10,421 nucleotides of DNA from CBFHOS01 sp965657645 (GCA_965657645.1 CBFHOS010000043.1:1-10421), one strand, 5' to 3'; positions 1 to 7,226 are shown, numbered from the stretch's first letter. Notes: generated by a model not told the origin, from the sequence alone. Numbers and translations are program-made.

Positions 1-179
1 GTCCTCCACGGATGAGGTTTAAGGTCTATATGAGGAATAGGTTCATCAAGCTTGATATCCCCCTTCAATAGACCTGCAGCTTCACCTAATCTCATGCCAG
101 TGTCACTGATGAGGGCAATTAACCAACGCATCTCATCGTCAGCTTCTCTGCACAGAGATTGAACCTTCTTGATGTCAGG
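1..179 (-). pseudogene. Internal fragment of a tyrosine recombinase (piece A)
   Basis: The minus strand read from about 179 down to 1 gives an uninterrupted peptide running from PDIKKVQSLC to DLKPHPWR and leaving the window mid-codon. It carries the TGMRLGEAAGL motif (about 73-105), which matches box I of phage-type tyrosine recombinases, where the Arg is the first catalytic residue. The style of the segment around box I and the IDLKPHPWR stretch resembles a family of site-specific integrases common in Rhodobacteraceae; that assignment is from memory. No N-terminal DNA-binding part is visible: above about 180 the frame stays open but no longer reads like an integrase, because the other-strand fragment begins there. 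GC is about 46% over 1-120, lower than the neighbouring fragment. The rest of the C-terminal domain should lie left of position 1, unless the gene is broken there too. I call it a remnant because the N-terminal half is absent. Confidence 0.72.
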
Positions 180-183
180 AATG

Positions 184-540
184 GATATTGGTTGTCTTGA
201 ATGGCAACCGGAAAAACGCGGCGCAAAGTTTGTCTCAGTGCCGATGACGCCGCAGTTACTCAAGGCACTAACGGATATGACGGTCATCGGCCCGCGCTAT
301 ATCTTGAACAAGCAAGGCCGCCCGATAACATCCGCGGATGGCATGAGCCAAATGTTTTCGAAATGGTGCCGCGCCGCCGGGCTGGAAAACCGGACCGCCC
401 ATGGGATCCGCAAGGCTGTCGGCAATATCTTGGCCGAAGCCGGATGCAGTCAATATCAAATCATGGCTATCCACGGCCATAGCGAGAGCCGGACGTCCGA
501 AGTCTACACTAAAGGCAGTCACAAAAACTCATTCCATTAA
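184..540 (+). pseudogene. C-terminal fragment of a second tyrosine recombinase
   Basis: The frame entering at about 184 and ending at TAA 538-540 encodes about 118 residues that look like the catalytic C-terminal half of a phage-type integrase. Visible parts are a beta-strand region ending in SVPMTPQLLKAL, then SKWCRAAGL, the HGIRK box (H-x-x-R, about 400-414), GHSE (His about 478-480) and EVYTKGS with the nucleophilic Tyr at 505-507. Spacing between these residues is normal for the family, so catalytic boxes II and III look intact. Box I and the whole N-terminal core-binding domain are missing, and nothing upstream on this strand supplies them, so any start codon near 169-181 is not the real gene start. 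After the Tyr the frame runs only ten more residues, and the sequence there belongs to the next fragment. GC is about 60% over 301-420, different from both flanking fragments, which suggests a different source gene. Confidence 0.75.
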
Positions 541-665
541 CCAAAGAGGCTCTATGGACTTCTAAGAGGCTTATAGAGGCCAATAATGATAGTATATTTG
601 CGTTTTCCAGATACTGCGATGAAAGAGGCTGTAAAGCTAACTCAGCCAGTGGCGGATTGAATAAG
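513..665 (+). pseudogene. Internal fragment of a tyrosine recombinase (piece B, same family as piece A)
   Basis: In the frame whose codons begin at 513, 516 and so on, the plus strand reads SQKLIPLTKEALWTSKRLIE, followed by a segment with FAFSRYCDE and KANSASGGLNK, ending about 665. This has the pattern of the stretch that follows the IDLKPHPWR region in the same integrase family as piece A: a K-x-IPL strand, a helix with LW, a PRY-like motif and an N-SAS-x-x-LNK motif. That comparison is from memory of the family. The frame stays open to TAA 738-740, but after LNK the residues no longer look like integrase, so the fragment is cut before the HxxR box. GC is about 43% over 541-660, close to piece A and far from the piece between them. 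No start codon or ribosome binding site belongs to it. Confidence 0.6.
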
Positions 666-780
666 CCTGCACACCCACATTCCCTATACTCAGAGGAAAC
701 TCAGATAGTACTTAGCTGGTCATTTCCCCTGCACGGATAACGACAAGGATATATAGGTCGTACCCATCACAGCGGCACCT
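666..780. other. Unassigned AT-rich stretch between integrase debris and operon end
   Basis: These 115 bases hold no gene I can support. The open frame inherited from piece B runs to a stop at 738-740 without recognisable motifs. There is a small direct repeat, ACTCAG twice, around 686-705, flanked by CTAT and ATAG. I looked for a GC-rich hairpin followed by a T-run downstream of the operon's last stop codon (781-783, minus strand) and did not find one. If the operon had an intrinsic terminator here, it may have been lost when the mobile DNA inserted or was rearranged. Confidence 0.5.
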
Positions 781-1587
781 TCAACCGTCTTTGCGGTCAT
801 TGGCCTTTAGCCATGGGGCTGGGGTCTTTGCAAAGAAGGCCTCTATCCCTTGCGCAGCTTCCGCGCTTTCCCAGATATCGGCCAATTGACGAATTGTTTC
901 GTCAATCACATCTGCATCAATGCGCGGCCCAAGTGCGCGCGCCAGGGCTTTGGCCGCCCCAGCGGCGCCCGGCGCTACAGACAGGTAGGGCGCAACTTCG
1001 GCCTCAACGGCGGTGTCCAATTCGTCAGATGGCACAGCACGCGCGACGACGCCTAGTGATGCGGCGTCAGCCGCATCAAAAATCCGCGCAGACATGAACA
1101 CACGGCGAGCCTTGCCTTCGCCCAAGCGGGCCACAACATAGGGACCGATGGTGGCAGGAATGATCCCAAGACGCGTTTCGGTCAGGCCAAATTTTGCGCT
1201 CTCATCAGCAATCGCCACATCACAAACGCAAGCCATGCCCACACCGCCGCCAAAAGCACCACCATGGATACGACCAATGAGGGGCGTCGGCATCGTGTTG
1301 AGCGCGCTCAGCATTTCGGCCAGCTTGCGGGCCTCGCGCATCCGCGTCTCGCGGTCCGCATTGATCTGTGCCTTCATCCATTCCAGATCACCACCGGCAC
1401 AAAACACTTTGCCCGCGCCGGACAAAACAATTGCGCGGGTTTCTTGGGCAACCCCCAATGTGTGCGCCATATCCGTAAGCTCGTCAATCATGAAGGCTGA
1501 TAAGGCGTTGCGTTTGTCAGGCAGATTGAGCGTTACATAAGCGACACCACGGTCGTCTTGGCGAATGTCCAACGTCTCATATGTCAT
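781..1587 (-). CDS. liuC: Methylglutaconyl-CoA hydratase (enoyl-CoA hydratase/isomerase family)
   Basis: This 268-residue crotonase-fold protein most likely hydrates 3-methylglutaconyl-CoA to HMG-CoA, the step between methylcrotonyl-CoA carboxylase and HMG-CoA lyase in leucine breakdown. The CoA-binding/oxyanion segment AGGDLEWM is at residues 64-71 and the second oxyanion loop GGAFGGGVG at 109-117. In TETRLG, Glu137 corresponds to the second catalytic Glu (Glu164) of rat enoyl-CoA hydratase. The position of the first Glu (Glu144) is Gly117 here. As I recall, bacterial LiuC proteins share this change, while mammalian AUH keeps the Glu. Length is normal. The ATG overlaps the lyase stop codon as ATGA, and AAGGA (1594-1598) lies 6 nt upstream, which fixes the start. 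It is the last operon gene. The precise substrate is inferred from neighbours; crotonase specificity is hard to read from sequence. Confidence 0.9.
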   Translation of the reverse strand: MTYETLDIRQDDRGVAYVTLNLPDKRNALSAFMIDELTDMAHTLGVAQETRAIVLSGAGKVFCAGGDLEWMKAQINADRETRMREARKLAEMLSALNTMPTPLIGRIHGGAFGGGVGMACVCDVAIADESAKFGLTETRLGIIPATIGPYVVARLGEGKARRVFMSARIFDAADAASLGVVARAVPSDELDTAVEAEVAPYLSVAPGAAGAAKALARALGPRIDADVIDETIRQLADIWESAEAAQGIEAFFAKTPAPWLKANDRKDG

Positions 1588-2441
1588 GCTGTTTCCTTCA
1601 AACTCAGCGCAAAAGCGGCGGCTTTGGCTAATGCTTCTTGATCGATCCCAGTGGTATATCCATGGGCTTCGAGCATTGCGGCCACGTTTTCGGTGGCGAC
1701 ATTCCCTTGCGCGTCGGGCGCATAGGGACAGCCGCCAAGACCACCCACTGCGGCGTCAAAAACTCGCAGGCCTTTGTCCAAACTTACCTTGATATTGTCG
1801 AGCGCCCGCCCGCCGGAGTCGTGATAGTGTCCTGCCAAAAGCTCTGGGGCAACCTCGGCCAAAACCGCATCCAACATCCGCGCGATCCCCTCTGGTGTCG
1901 CGGTGCCGATGGTGTCGGCAAGGCTGACCTCATAGCAGCCCATGTCGAGCATAGCTTTGGCCACGCGCAACACGTTTTTTGGCGGTGTTGGTCCATCATA
2001 GGGGCATTCCACCGTGCAAGATACATAGCCGCGCACCGGCAGGCCTGCCGCTTTGGCCGCCTCCAAAACAGGCACAAAGCGTTCCAAGCTTTCATCAATC
2101 GAGCAATTGATATTAGCCTGACTGAAACTCTTGGAGGCAGAGCCAAAGATCGCGACCTCATTGGCGTTGGCCGCTTGCGCGCCCCTAAGACCGCGCATGT
2201 TTGGGGTCAACGCAGTGTAAGACACGCCCTGCGCACGGTTGATACCCGCCAAGACGTCCGAGGCGTCGGCCATCTGAGGCACCCATTTGGGGCTAACAAA
2301 GCTGGTCACCTCGATTTTGGAAAACCTGCACGCCGTGAGCATATCCACCAGCTTGATTTTGTCCGCGGTGGCGATCATCGCTTTTTCATTTTGAAGCCCA
2401 TCACGGGGGCCCATTTCAAACAGGGTCACATGATCAGTCAT
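1584..2441 (-). CDS. liuE: Hydroxymethylglutaryl-CoA lyase
   Basis: This 285-residue enzyme of the HMGL-like TIM-barrel family cleaves HMG-CoA to acetyl-CoA and acetoacetate, the last step of leucine catabolism. The N-terminal signature FEMGPRDGLQNE (residues 8-19) supplies the catalytic Arg13-Asp14 pair. Glu44 in KIEV and the His pair in GHYHD (His205, His207) are the expected metal-site and active-site residues. The GLGGCPYAP loop (about 235-242) carries Cys238, the residue equivalent to human Cys266, and Asn247 follows. The segment after the His pair reads HYHDSGG rather than the HCHDTYGQ of the human enzyme. The frame is open further upstream to 2525, but the ATG at 2439-2441 is preferred: the protein then starts just before the signature, and GGAG (2449-2452) sits 7 nt upstream. 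This start overlaps the end of mccA by 8 nt, and the stop overlaps the next ATG by 4 nt. Confidence 0.95.
   Translation of the reverse strand: MTDHVTLFEMGPRDGLQNEKAMIATADKIKLVDMLTACRFSKIEVTSFVSPKWVPQMADASDVLAGINRAQGVSYTALTPNMRGLRGAQAANANEVAIFGSASKSFSQANINCSIDESLERFVPVLEAAKAAGLPVRGYVSCTVECPYDGPTPPKNVLRVAKAMLDMGCYEVSLADTIGTATPEGIARMLDAVLAEVAPELLAGHYHDSGGRALDNIKVSLDKGLRVFDAAVGGLGGCPYAPDAQGNVATENVAAMLEAHGYTTGIDQEALAKAAAFALSLKETA
1594..1598 (-). promoter_or_regulatory. Ribosome binding site of liuC
   Basis: AAGGA on the minus strand, 6 nt before the ATG at 1587 and within the final codons of the lyase gene. Together with the ATGA overlap it suggests reinitiation of translation. Confidence 0.65.
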
Positions 2442-4437
2442 CTGACGGCTCCAGAGCCAAAAGCAATGACCCGTCTGTGACCTGATCACCTGCGGCCACG
2501 GAAATTTCGGCAACCACACCGTCACGGGGCGCTGACAGCGTGTGTTCCATTTTCATGGCTTCCAAAACCAGCAAAGGATCGCCTTTGGCGACAGATGCGC
2601 CGACCTGGGTGAATACCGACTGAACAAGCCCCGGCATCGGCGCCACGATAGTGGCACCGCCCTCTTGGTCCGCGTCGCCCCCTGCCAAGGGATCAATCAG
2701 ATCTAAGCTGTAGCGGCGCCCGTCCGCAAAGACCGACACACGCGCAGGCTCAATCAATAGATCCGCAGTGACAATCCGGTCCGGCAGATCGACCCGCACG
2801 GATGTACCGCCCAAAGCAGTGACACCCAGGCGCACAGTCTCGCCCTCATGGGTGACCGAAAACTGGCCTTTGCCGTGCTGAGTTACCTGCGCGTCGATAC
2901 GTGTCTCTGCGTGTACCAAAGAAACAAATTGCATCGCATCATCCCACTGACGCCAGCCAGACAGGCGCTCAAACGGATCCGTGCCTGACACGGGCGCCAC
3001 AAGATTGAGAGCTCCCAAAGCCGCAAGAGCCAGAACATTTGAACTGGGTGACGCGGTGGCTACAAGCGCATCCAGATCGCGCCCAATAAGCCCTGTATCC
3101 ACCTTGCCTTGGCCGAAACCTTCGTGGCGTGACAAAGCCGTCAGAAATTCAAGATTGGTCACAGAACCGGCGACCTGAGTGTTTTCCAAAGCCGTTGTCA
3201 GCATATTAAGAGCCGCCTCACGGGTTGGGCCATGCACGATGACTTTGGCGATCATCGGGTCGTACCATGGGCTGATGGTATCGCCTTGGCGCACGCCGGA
3301 ATCGATCCGTATAGCCCCCTCAGAAAATTCTGTCCCTTCTGGAAAACGCAGGTGATCCAGAGTGCCGGTGGCGGGCAAAAAACCCTTGGGTACGTCTTCG
3401 GCATAAACACGTGCTTCAAACGACCACCCGTTGATCTTTAGGTCTTTTTGGCGCACGGGCAGTGGCTCGCCAGAGGCCACCCGCAGTTGCAATTCGACCA
3501 GATCAAGACCTGTGATGGCCTCAGTTACGGGGTGCTCTACTTGCAAACGGGTGTTCATTTCCATAAACCAAAAGCCATCCTCGCGTAGCGCGCCAGAGCC
3601 ATCGACGATGAACTCGACGGTCCCCGCCCCTGAATAGGAAATCGCCTTTGCCGCCTCGACAGCTGCCTTGCCCATAGCGGCACGCACTGTGTCGGGCATA
3701 TCGGGCGCTGGCGCTTCTTCGATCACCTTTTGGTGGCGGCGCTGCAATGAACAATCGCGCTCAAACAGGTGGATGGCATTGCCATGACCATCGCCAAACA
3801 CTTGGATTTCGATGTGGCGCGGCTGCACAATGTACTTTTCGATAAGACAGGACGGATCGCCAAAGCTGGCTTGACCTTCGCGCTGCGCGCCTTCCAAGGC
3901 GGCTTTGAAATCGGCGGGATCTTCGACCAGACGCATGCCTTTGCCGCCCCCGCCCGCGCGGGCTTTGATCAACACGGGATAGCCGATCTCATTGGCCTGC
4001 GCGGCCAAAAAGTCAGCGTCCTGTTCGCCGCCATGGTAACCCCGCACAACGGGCACCCCGGCTTTGACCATCAAATCCTTGGCCGCGTCTTTGAGACCCA
4101 TCGCGTGAATGGCCGACGCAGGTGGGCCGACAAACACAAGGCCTGCCGCCTCAACCGCTTCTACGAAATCAGGGTTCTCAGACAAAAATCCATAGCCTGG
4201 ATGGATCGCTTCCGCGCCCGTTTTCAAAGCAGCCTCAATGATTTTGTCGCCCAGAAGATAGCTTTGCGCCACAGCGGCAGGGCCAATGTGAACGGCCTCA
4301 TCGGCACATTGTACATGTTTGGCATGAGCATCCGCATCCGAGTAGACCGCGACAGTTTTCACGCCAAGCTTGCGGGCCGTCACCATCACACGACAGGCAA
4401 TTTCACCGCGATTGGCAATCAGTATTTTCTTAAACAT
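2434..4437 (-). CDS. liuD: Methylcrotonyl-CoA carboxylase biotin-carrying (alpha) subunit
   Basis: This 667-residue subunit carboxylates its own biotin with ATP and bicarbonate and passes the carboxyl group to the partner carboxyltransferase (mccB), making 3-methylglutaconyl-CoA. The biotin carboxylase part occupies about residues 1-445: KILIANRGEIA at the N-terminus, the ATP-grasp glycine loop GGGGKG (162-167), RRHQK (233-237) and MNTRLQVEH (294-302). A less conserved linker domain follows (about 450-590). The C-terminal biotin carrier domain (about 597-664) has EAMKM with biotinylated Lys629. Length and order match MCC alpha, and also propionyl-CoA carboxylase alpha. The neighbouring mccB and ivd favour methylcrotonyl-CoA. 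The ATG at 4435-4437 is chosen over an in-frame upstream start near 4467 because GAGGGA (4444-4449) lies 6 nt before it and MFKKILIANRG is the usual N-terminus. It begins 10 nt after mccB. Confidence 0.95.
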   Translation of the reverse strand: MFKKILIANRGEIACRVMVTARKLGVKTVAVYSDADAHAKHVQCADEAVHIGPAAVAQSYLLGDKIIEAALKTGAEAIHPGYGFLSENPDFVEAVEAAGLVFVGPPASAIHAMGLKDAAKDLMVKAGVPVVRGYHGGEQDADFLAAQANEIGYPVLIKARAGGGGKGMRLVEDPADFKAALEGAQREGQASFGDPSCLIEKYIVQPRHIEIQVFGDGHGNAIHLFERDCSLQRRHQKVIEEAPAPDMPDTVRAAMGKAAVEAAKAISYSGAGTVEFIVDGSGALREDGFWFMEMNTRLQVEHPVTEAITGLDLVELQLRVASGEPLPVRQKDLKINGWSFEARVYAEDVPKGFLPATGTLDHLRFPEGTEFSEGAIRIDSGVRQGDTISPWYDPMIAKVIVHGPTREAALNMLTTALENTQVAGSVTNLEFLTALSRHEGFGQGKVDTGLIGRDLDALVATASPSSNVLALAALGALNLVAPVSGTDPFERLSGWRQWDDAMQFVSLVHAETRIDAQVTQHGKGQFSVTHEGETVRLGVTALGGTSVRVDLPDRIVTADLLIEPARVSVFADGRRYSLDLIDPLAGGDADQEGGATIVAPMPGLVQSVFTQVGASVAKGDPLLVLEAMKMEHTLSAPRDGVVAEISVAAGDQVTDGSLLLALEPSDD
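2449..2452 (-). promoter_or_regulatory. Ribosome binding site of HMG-CoA lyase gene
   Basis: GGAG on the minus strand, 7 nt before the ATG at 2441. It lies inside the last codons of mccA and supports the short form of the lyase, which starts just ahead of the family signature. Confidence 0.6.
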
Positions 4438-4443
4438 GGTCTT

Positions 4444-4449
4444 TCCCTC
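4444..4449 (-). promoter_or_regulatory. Ribosome binding site of mccA
   Basis: GAGGGA on the minus strand, 6 nt before the ATG at 4437 and overlapping the mccB stop codon. It supports the start at 4437 rather than the longer in-frame version. Confidence 0.75.
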
Positions 4450-6055
4450 ACATGCGGAACACGCCAAAGCGTGTGTCTTCGATCGGCGCGTTCAATGCGG
4501 CGGAGAGCGACAAGGCCAGTACCTCACGTGATTTGCGTGGATCGACAATGCCATCGTCCCAAAGGCGGGCGGAGGCGTAGAGTGGATGAGATTGACGCTC
4601 GAACATGTCGATGGTTGGCTGCTTGAACGCGGCTTCGTCCCCTGCGGACCAGCTTTGCCCCGCGCGTTCCAATTGGTCGCGTTTCACAGTGGCTAGAACG
4701 CCAGCGGCCTGTTCGCCACCCATGACGCTGATTCGAGAATTAGGCCAACTCCATAAGAAGCGCGGCGAGAAAGCGCGGCCGCACATGCCGTAGTTGCCGG
4801 CCCCGAACGAGCCGCCCACTAGCATAGTGATTTTCGGCACTTTTGTAGTGGCCACAGCGGTCACAAGTTTCGCGCCGTCTTTGGCGATTCCACCCGATTC
4901 ATAGTGCTGGCCGACCATAAAGCCGGTGATGTTTTGCAAGAATACCAGCGGGATTTTGCGCTGCGAACACAGTTCCACGAAATGCGCACCTTTGACCGAG
5001 CTTTCCGAAAACAGCACGCCATTGTTGGCGACGATCCCCACAGGCATACCCATGAGATGGGCAAAGCCGCAAACCAAAGTGGTGCCATAGCGCGCTTTAA
5101 ACTCATCGAAACGCGAGCCATCGACGATCCGCGCGATCACTTCGCGAATGTCATACGGCGTGCGCAGGTCACCCGGCACCACGCCCAAAATCTCGTCTGG
5201 ATCGTACAGCGGTTCTTCGATGGGCGCGAGATCAAGCTGGCTGGGTTTGGTCATGTTGAGATTGCCAACGGCCTGACGCGCCAGCGCCAAAGCATGCGCA
5301 TCATCATCGGCCAGATAATCTGCCACGCCAGACAGGCGCGTGTGCACATCGCCGCCACCCAATTCTTCGGCCGTGACAACTTCGCCAGTCGCGGCTTTCA
5401 CCAAAGGTGGCCCCGCCAAAAAAATGGTGCCTTGGTCGCGCACAATAATCGTTACGTCAGACATGGCAGGCACATAGGCGCCACCAGCGGTACACGACCC
5501 CATCACCACCGCGATTTGCGGGATGCCCATGGCGGACATATTGGCTTGGTTATAGAAAATGCGGCCAAAGTGATCGCGGTCTGGGAAGACTTCGTCTTGG
5601 TTGGGCAAGTTCGCGCCGCCTGAATCCACGAGATAGACACAAGGCAGACGGTTTTGCATGGCAATCTCTTGCGCGCGCAGGTGCTTTTTCACCGTTGCAG
5701 GAAAATAGGTGCCGCCTTTGACAGTCGCGTCGTTGCACACGATCATCACGTCACGGCCCGCCACACGGCCGATGCCCGCCACAGCGCCCCCTGCAGGGGC
5801 GGCACCGTCATACATGTCGAATGCGGCGAACATGCCGATTTCCATAAAGGGCGACCTAGGATCAAGCAGGCGCGCCACACGGTCGCGCGGCAAAATTTTG
5901 CCACGGCTTAAGTGACGGTCGCGTGCCTTTTCACCACCGCCTGCGATGGCTTGCGCTGCGGCTTCTTGCACGGGGGCCATCGCCGCCTCATGTGCCGCAA
6001 CATTGGCTTTGAAACTGTCTGATCGGGAGGAAATGGAGGATGTGAGCACAGCCAT
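4448..6055 (-). CDS. liuB: Methylcrotonyl-CoA carboxylase carboxyltransferase (beta) subunit
   Basis: This 535-residue subunit transfers the carboxyl group from biotin to 3-methylcrotonyl-CoA, working with the biotin subunit encoded next. It has the two crotonase-like halves of biotin-dependent carboxyltransferases. The N-half contains KGGTYFP (113-119), VDSGGANLP (143-151) and the oxyanion-type loop TAGGAYVP (189-196). The C-half contains GFMVGQHYESGG (378-389), GGSFGAGNYGMCGRAF (414-429) and SVMGGEQAAGV (443-453). The SGGANLPNQ stretch and the 535-residue length are typical of MCC beta rather than propionyl-CoA carboxylase beta, as I recall the families. The ATG at 6053-6055 shares one base with the ivd stop codon (TAATG). 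GGAG (6066-6069) lies 10 nt upstream, which points to translational coupling with ivd. Confidence 0.95.
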   Translation of the reverse strand: MAVLTSSISSRSDSFKANVAAHEAAMAPVQEAAAQAIAGGGEKARDRHLSRGKILPRDRVARLLDPRSPFMEIGMFAAFDMYDGAAPAGGAVAGIGRVAGRDVMIVCNDATVKGGTYFPATVKKHLRAQEIAMQNRLPCVYLVDSGGANLPNQDEVFPDRDHFGRIFYNQANMSAMGIPQIAVVMGSCTAGGAYVPAMSDVTIIVRDQGTIFLAGPPLVKAATGEVVTAEELGGGDVHTRLSGVADYLADDDAHALALARQAVGNLNMTKPSQLDLAPIEEPLYDPDEILGVVPGDLRTPYDIREVIARIVDGSRFDEFKARYGTTLVCGFAHLMGMPVGIVANNGVLFSESSVKGAHFVELCSQRKIPLVFLQNITGFMVGQHYESGGIAKDGAKLVTAVATTKVPKITMLVGGSFGAGNYGMCGRAFSPRFLWSWPNSRISVMGGEQAAGVLATVKRDQLERAGQSWSAGDEAAFKQPTIDMFERQSHPLYASARLWDDGIVDPRKSREVLALSLSAALNAPIEDTRFGVFRM

Positions 6056-7218
6056 TAGGTCATTGCTCCCATCAGCTCGCGCCCAATCAACATACGGCGA
6101 ATTTCCGACGTACCCGCGCCTATCTCCATCAGCTTCGCATCGCGGAAAATACGGCTCACTGGGGTCTCGTTCATAAACCCAGCCCCGCCCATGGCTTGCA
6201 CAGCTTGGTGTGCCACAACCATGGCTTCTTCGCTGGCGTAAAGCACACAGGCGGCTGCGTCTTGGCGAGTGACTTCACCGCGATCACAGGCTTTGGCGAC
6301 CTCATATACGTAGGCCCGCGCTGAGTTGAGCTTGGTGTACATGTCGGCAATTTTGCCCTGCATGAGTTGGAAGTTGCCAATCGCCTGACCAAACTGTTTG
6401 CGCTCTGCCATATAGGGCATGATTTCATCCAAACAGGCGGCCATGATGCCCGTGCCAATGCCAGACAAAACAACGCGTTCGAAATCCAGTCCAGACATCA
6501 ATACCCGCACGCCTTTGCCCTCTTGACCAAGGATGTTTTCAAACGGCACTTTCACGTCATCAAAGATCAACTCAACCGTGTTGGACCCGCGCATCCCGAG
6601 CTTGTTGAAGTGCTTGGACTGAGTGAAGCCCGCCATAGATTTTTCGATCAAAAAGGCTGTGACACCTTTCGATCCAGCCTCAGGATCAGTCTTGGCATAG
6701 ACCACCAAAGTTTCGGCCTCGCCACCATTGGTGATCCAGAATTTGTTGCCATTGAGAACAAAGTGATCGTCCTTTTTCTCGGCGCGCAGCTTCATGTTCA
6801 CAACATCAGAGCCAGCACTCACTTCGGACATGGCCAAGGCGCCGACATGTTCGCCAGAGATCAATTTTGGCAGGTATTTTTGCTTTTGTGCCTCAGTGCC
6901 GTTCAGCTTGATTTGATTGACACAAAGGTTGGAATGCGCGCCGTAGGACAAAGAAATAGAAGCCGAAGCCCGTGCGATTTCTTCTACCGCGATCACATGC
7001 GCCAAATAGCCCATGCCTGCGCCGCCGTAAGCCTCGGGCACCGTGACACCCAACAACCCAAGCGCGCCAAGCTCCTCCCAAAGCTCGGCTGGGAATTCGT
7101 TGTTTTCATCGGTTTCGGCCGCGATAGGTTTGACGCGATCTTGCGCCCAACGGTGCACCATCTCGCGCAGCGCGTTGATGTCTTCACCCAAATCAAATGT
7201 CATTGATGCGTTGAACAT
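6055..7218 (-). CDS. liuA: Isovaleryl-CoA dehydrogenase
   Basis: This 387-residue FAD-dependent acyl-CoA dehydrogenase oxidises isovaleryl-CoA to 3-methylcrotonyl-CoA and normally passes electrons to electron-transfer flavoprotein. The helical N-domain is followed by AMSEVSAGSD (129-138) and WITNGG (161-166) of the flavin/substrate middle domain. The C-domain has RKQFG (273-277), QAMGGAGFM (341-349) and EIGAGTSEIRR (365-375). The diagnostic feature is the position of the catalytic base. SGLDFER carries Glu247, equivalent to human IVD Glu254, while the position used by medium-chain dehydrogenases (Glu376) is Ala368 in IGAGTS. This supports isovaleryl-CoA dehydrogenase rather than a generic short- or medium-chain enzyme. 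The first ATG (7216-7218) is chosen because AAGGAG lies 8 nt upstream; a second in-frame ATG five codons later lacks such a site. Next come the carboxylase genes for its product. Confidence 0.96.
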   Translation of the reverse strand: MFNASMTFDLGEDINALREMVHRWAQDRVKPIAAETDENNEFPAELWEELGALGLLGVTVPEAYGGAGMGYLAHVIAVEEIARASASISLSYGAHSNLCVNQIKLNGTEAQKQKYLPKLISGEHVGALAMSEVSAGSDVVNMKLRAEKKDDHFVLNGNKFWITNGGEAETLVVYAKTDPEAGSKGVTAFLIEKSMAGFTQSKHFNKLGMRGSNTVELIFDDVKVPFENILGQEGKGVRVLMSGLDFERVVLSGIGTGIMAACLDEIMPYMAERKQFGQAIGNFQLMQGKIADMYTKLNSARAYVYEVAKACDRGEVTRQDAAACVLYASEEAMVVAHQAVQAMGGAGFMNETPVSRIFRDAKLMEIGAGTSEIRRMLIGRELMGAMT

Positions 7219-7226
7219 AGTCTTTT

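Noticed and set aside
169..183. TTG/ATG codons as a true start for the plus-strand integrase piece
   Set aside because: The product would lack box I and the entire N-terminal domain, and these codons lie inside the antisense coding stretch of piece A, so it is a remnant rather than a short gene.
545..640. Repeated AGAGGC motif (several copies) as a possible regulatory or attachment repeat
   Set aside because: Spacing is irregular and the copies fall within the coding frame of piece B, where Glu/Arg-Gly codons produce them by chance.
686..705. ACTCAG direct repeat with CTAT/ATAG ends as a target-site duplication or operator
   Set aside because: Copies are only six bases and 5 nt apart, with no element between them; too short to support a call.
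2442..2525. Longer N-terminal form of the HMG-CoA lyase
   Set aside because: The 28 extra residues are unlike the family, overlap mccA extensively, and the internal ATG has a ribosome binding site just ahead of the conserved signature.
4438..4467. Longer N-terminal form of the mccA product
   Set aside because: The ten extra residues overlap the end of mccB and are not family-like; the ATG at 4437 has a better ribosome binding site and the standard N-terminus.
3769..4626. Plus-strand open frames over 200 codons opposite mccA, mccB, ivd and the lyase gene (also 1638-2480, 4904-5623, 6367-7206, 9361-10227)
   Set aside because: All mirror well-identified genes, share the same shadow composition and show no recognisable domains.
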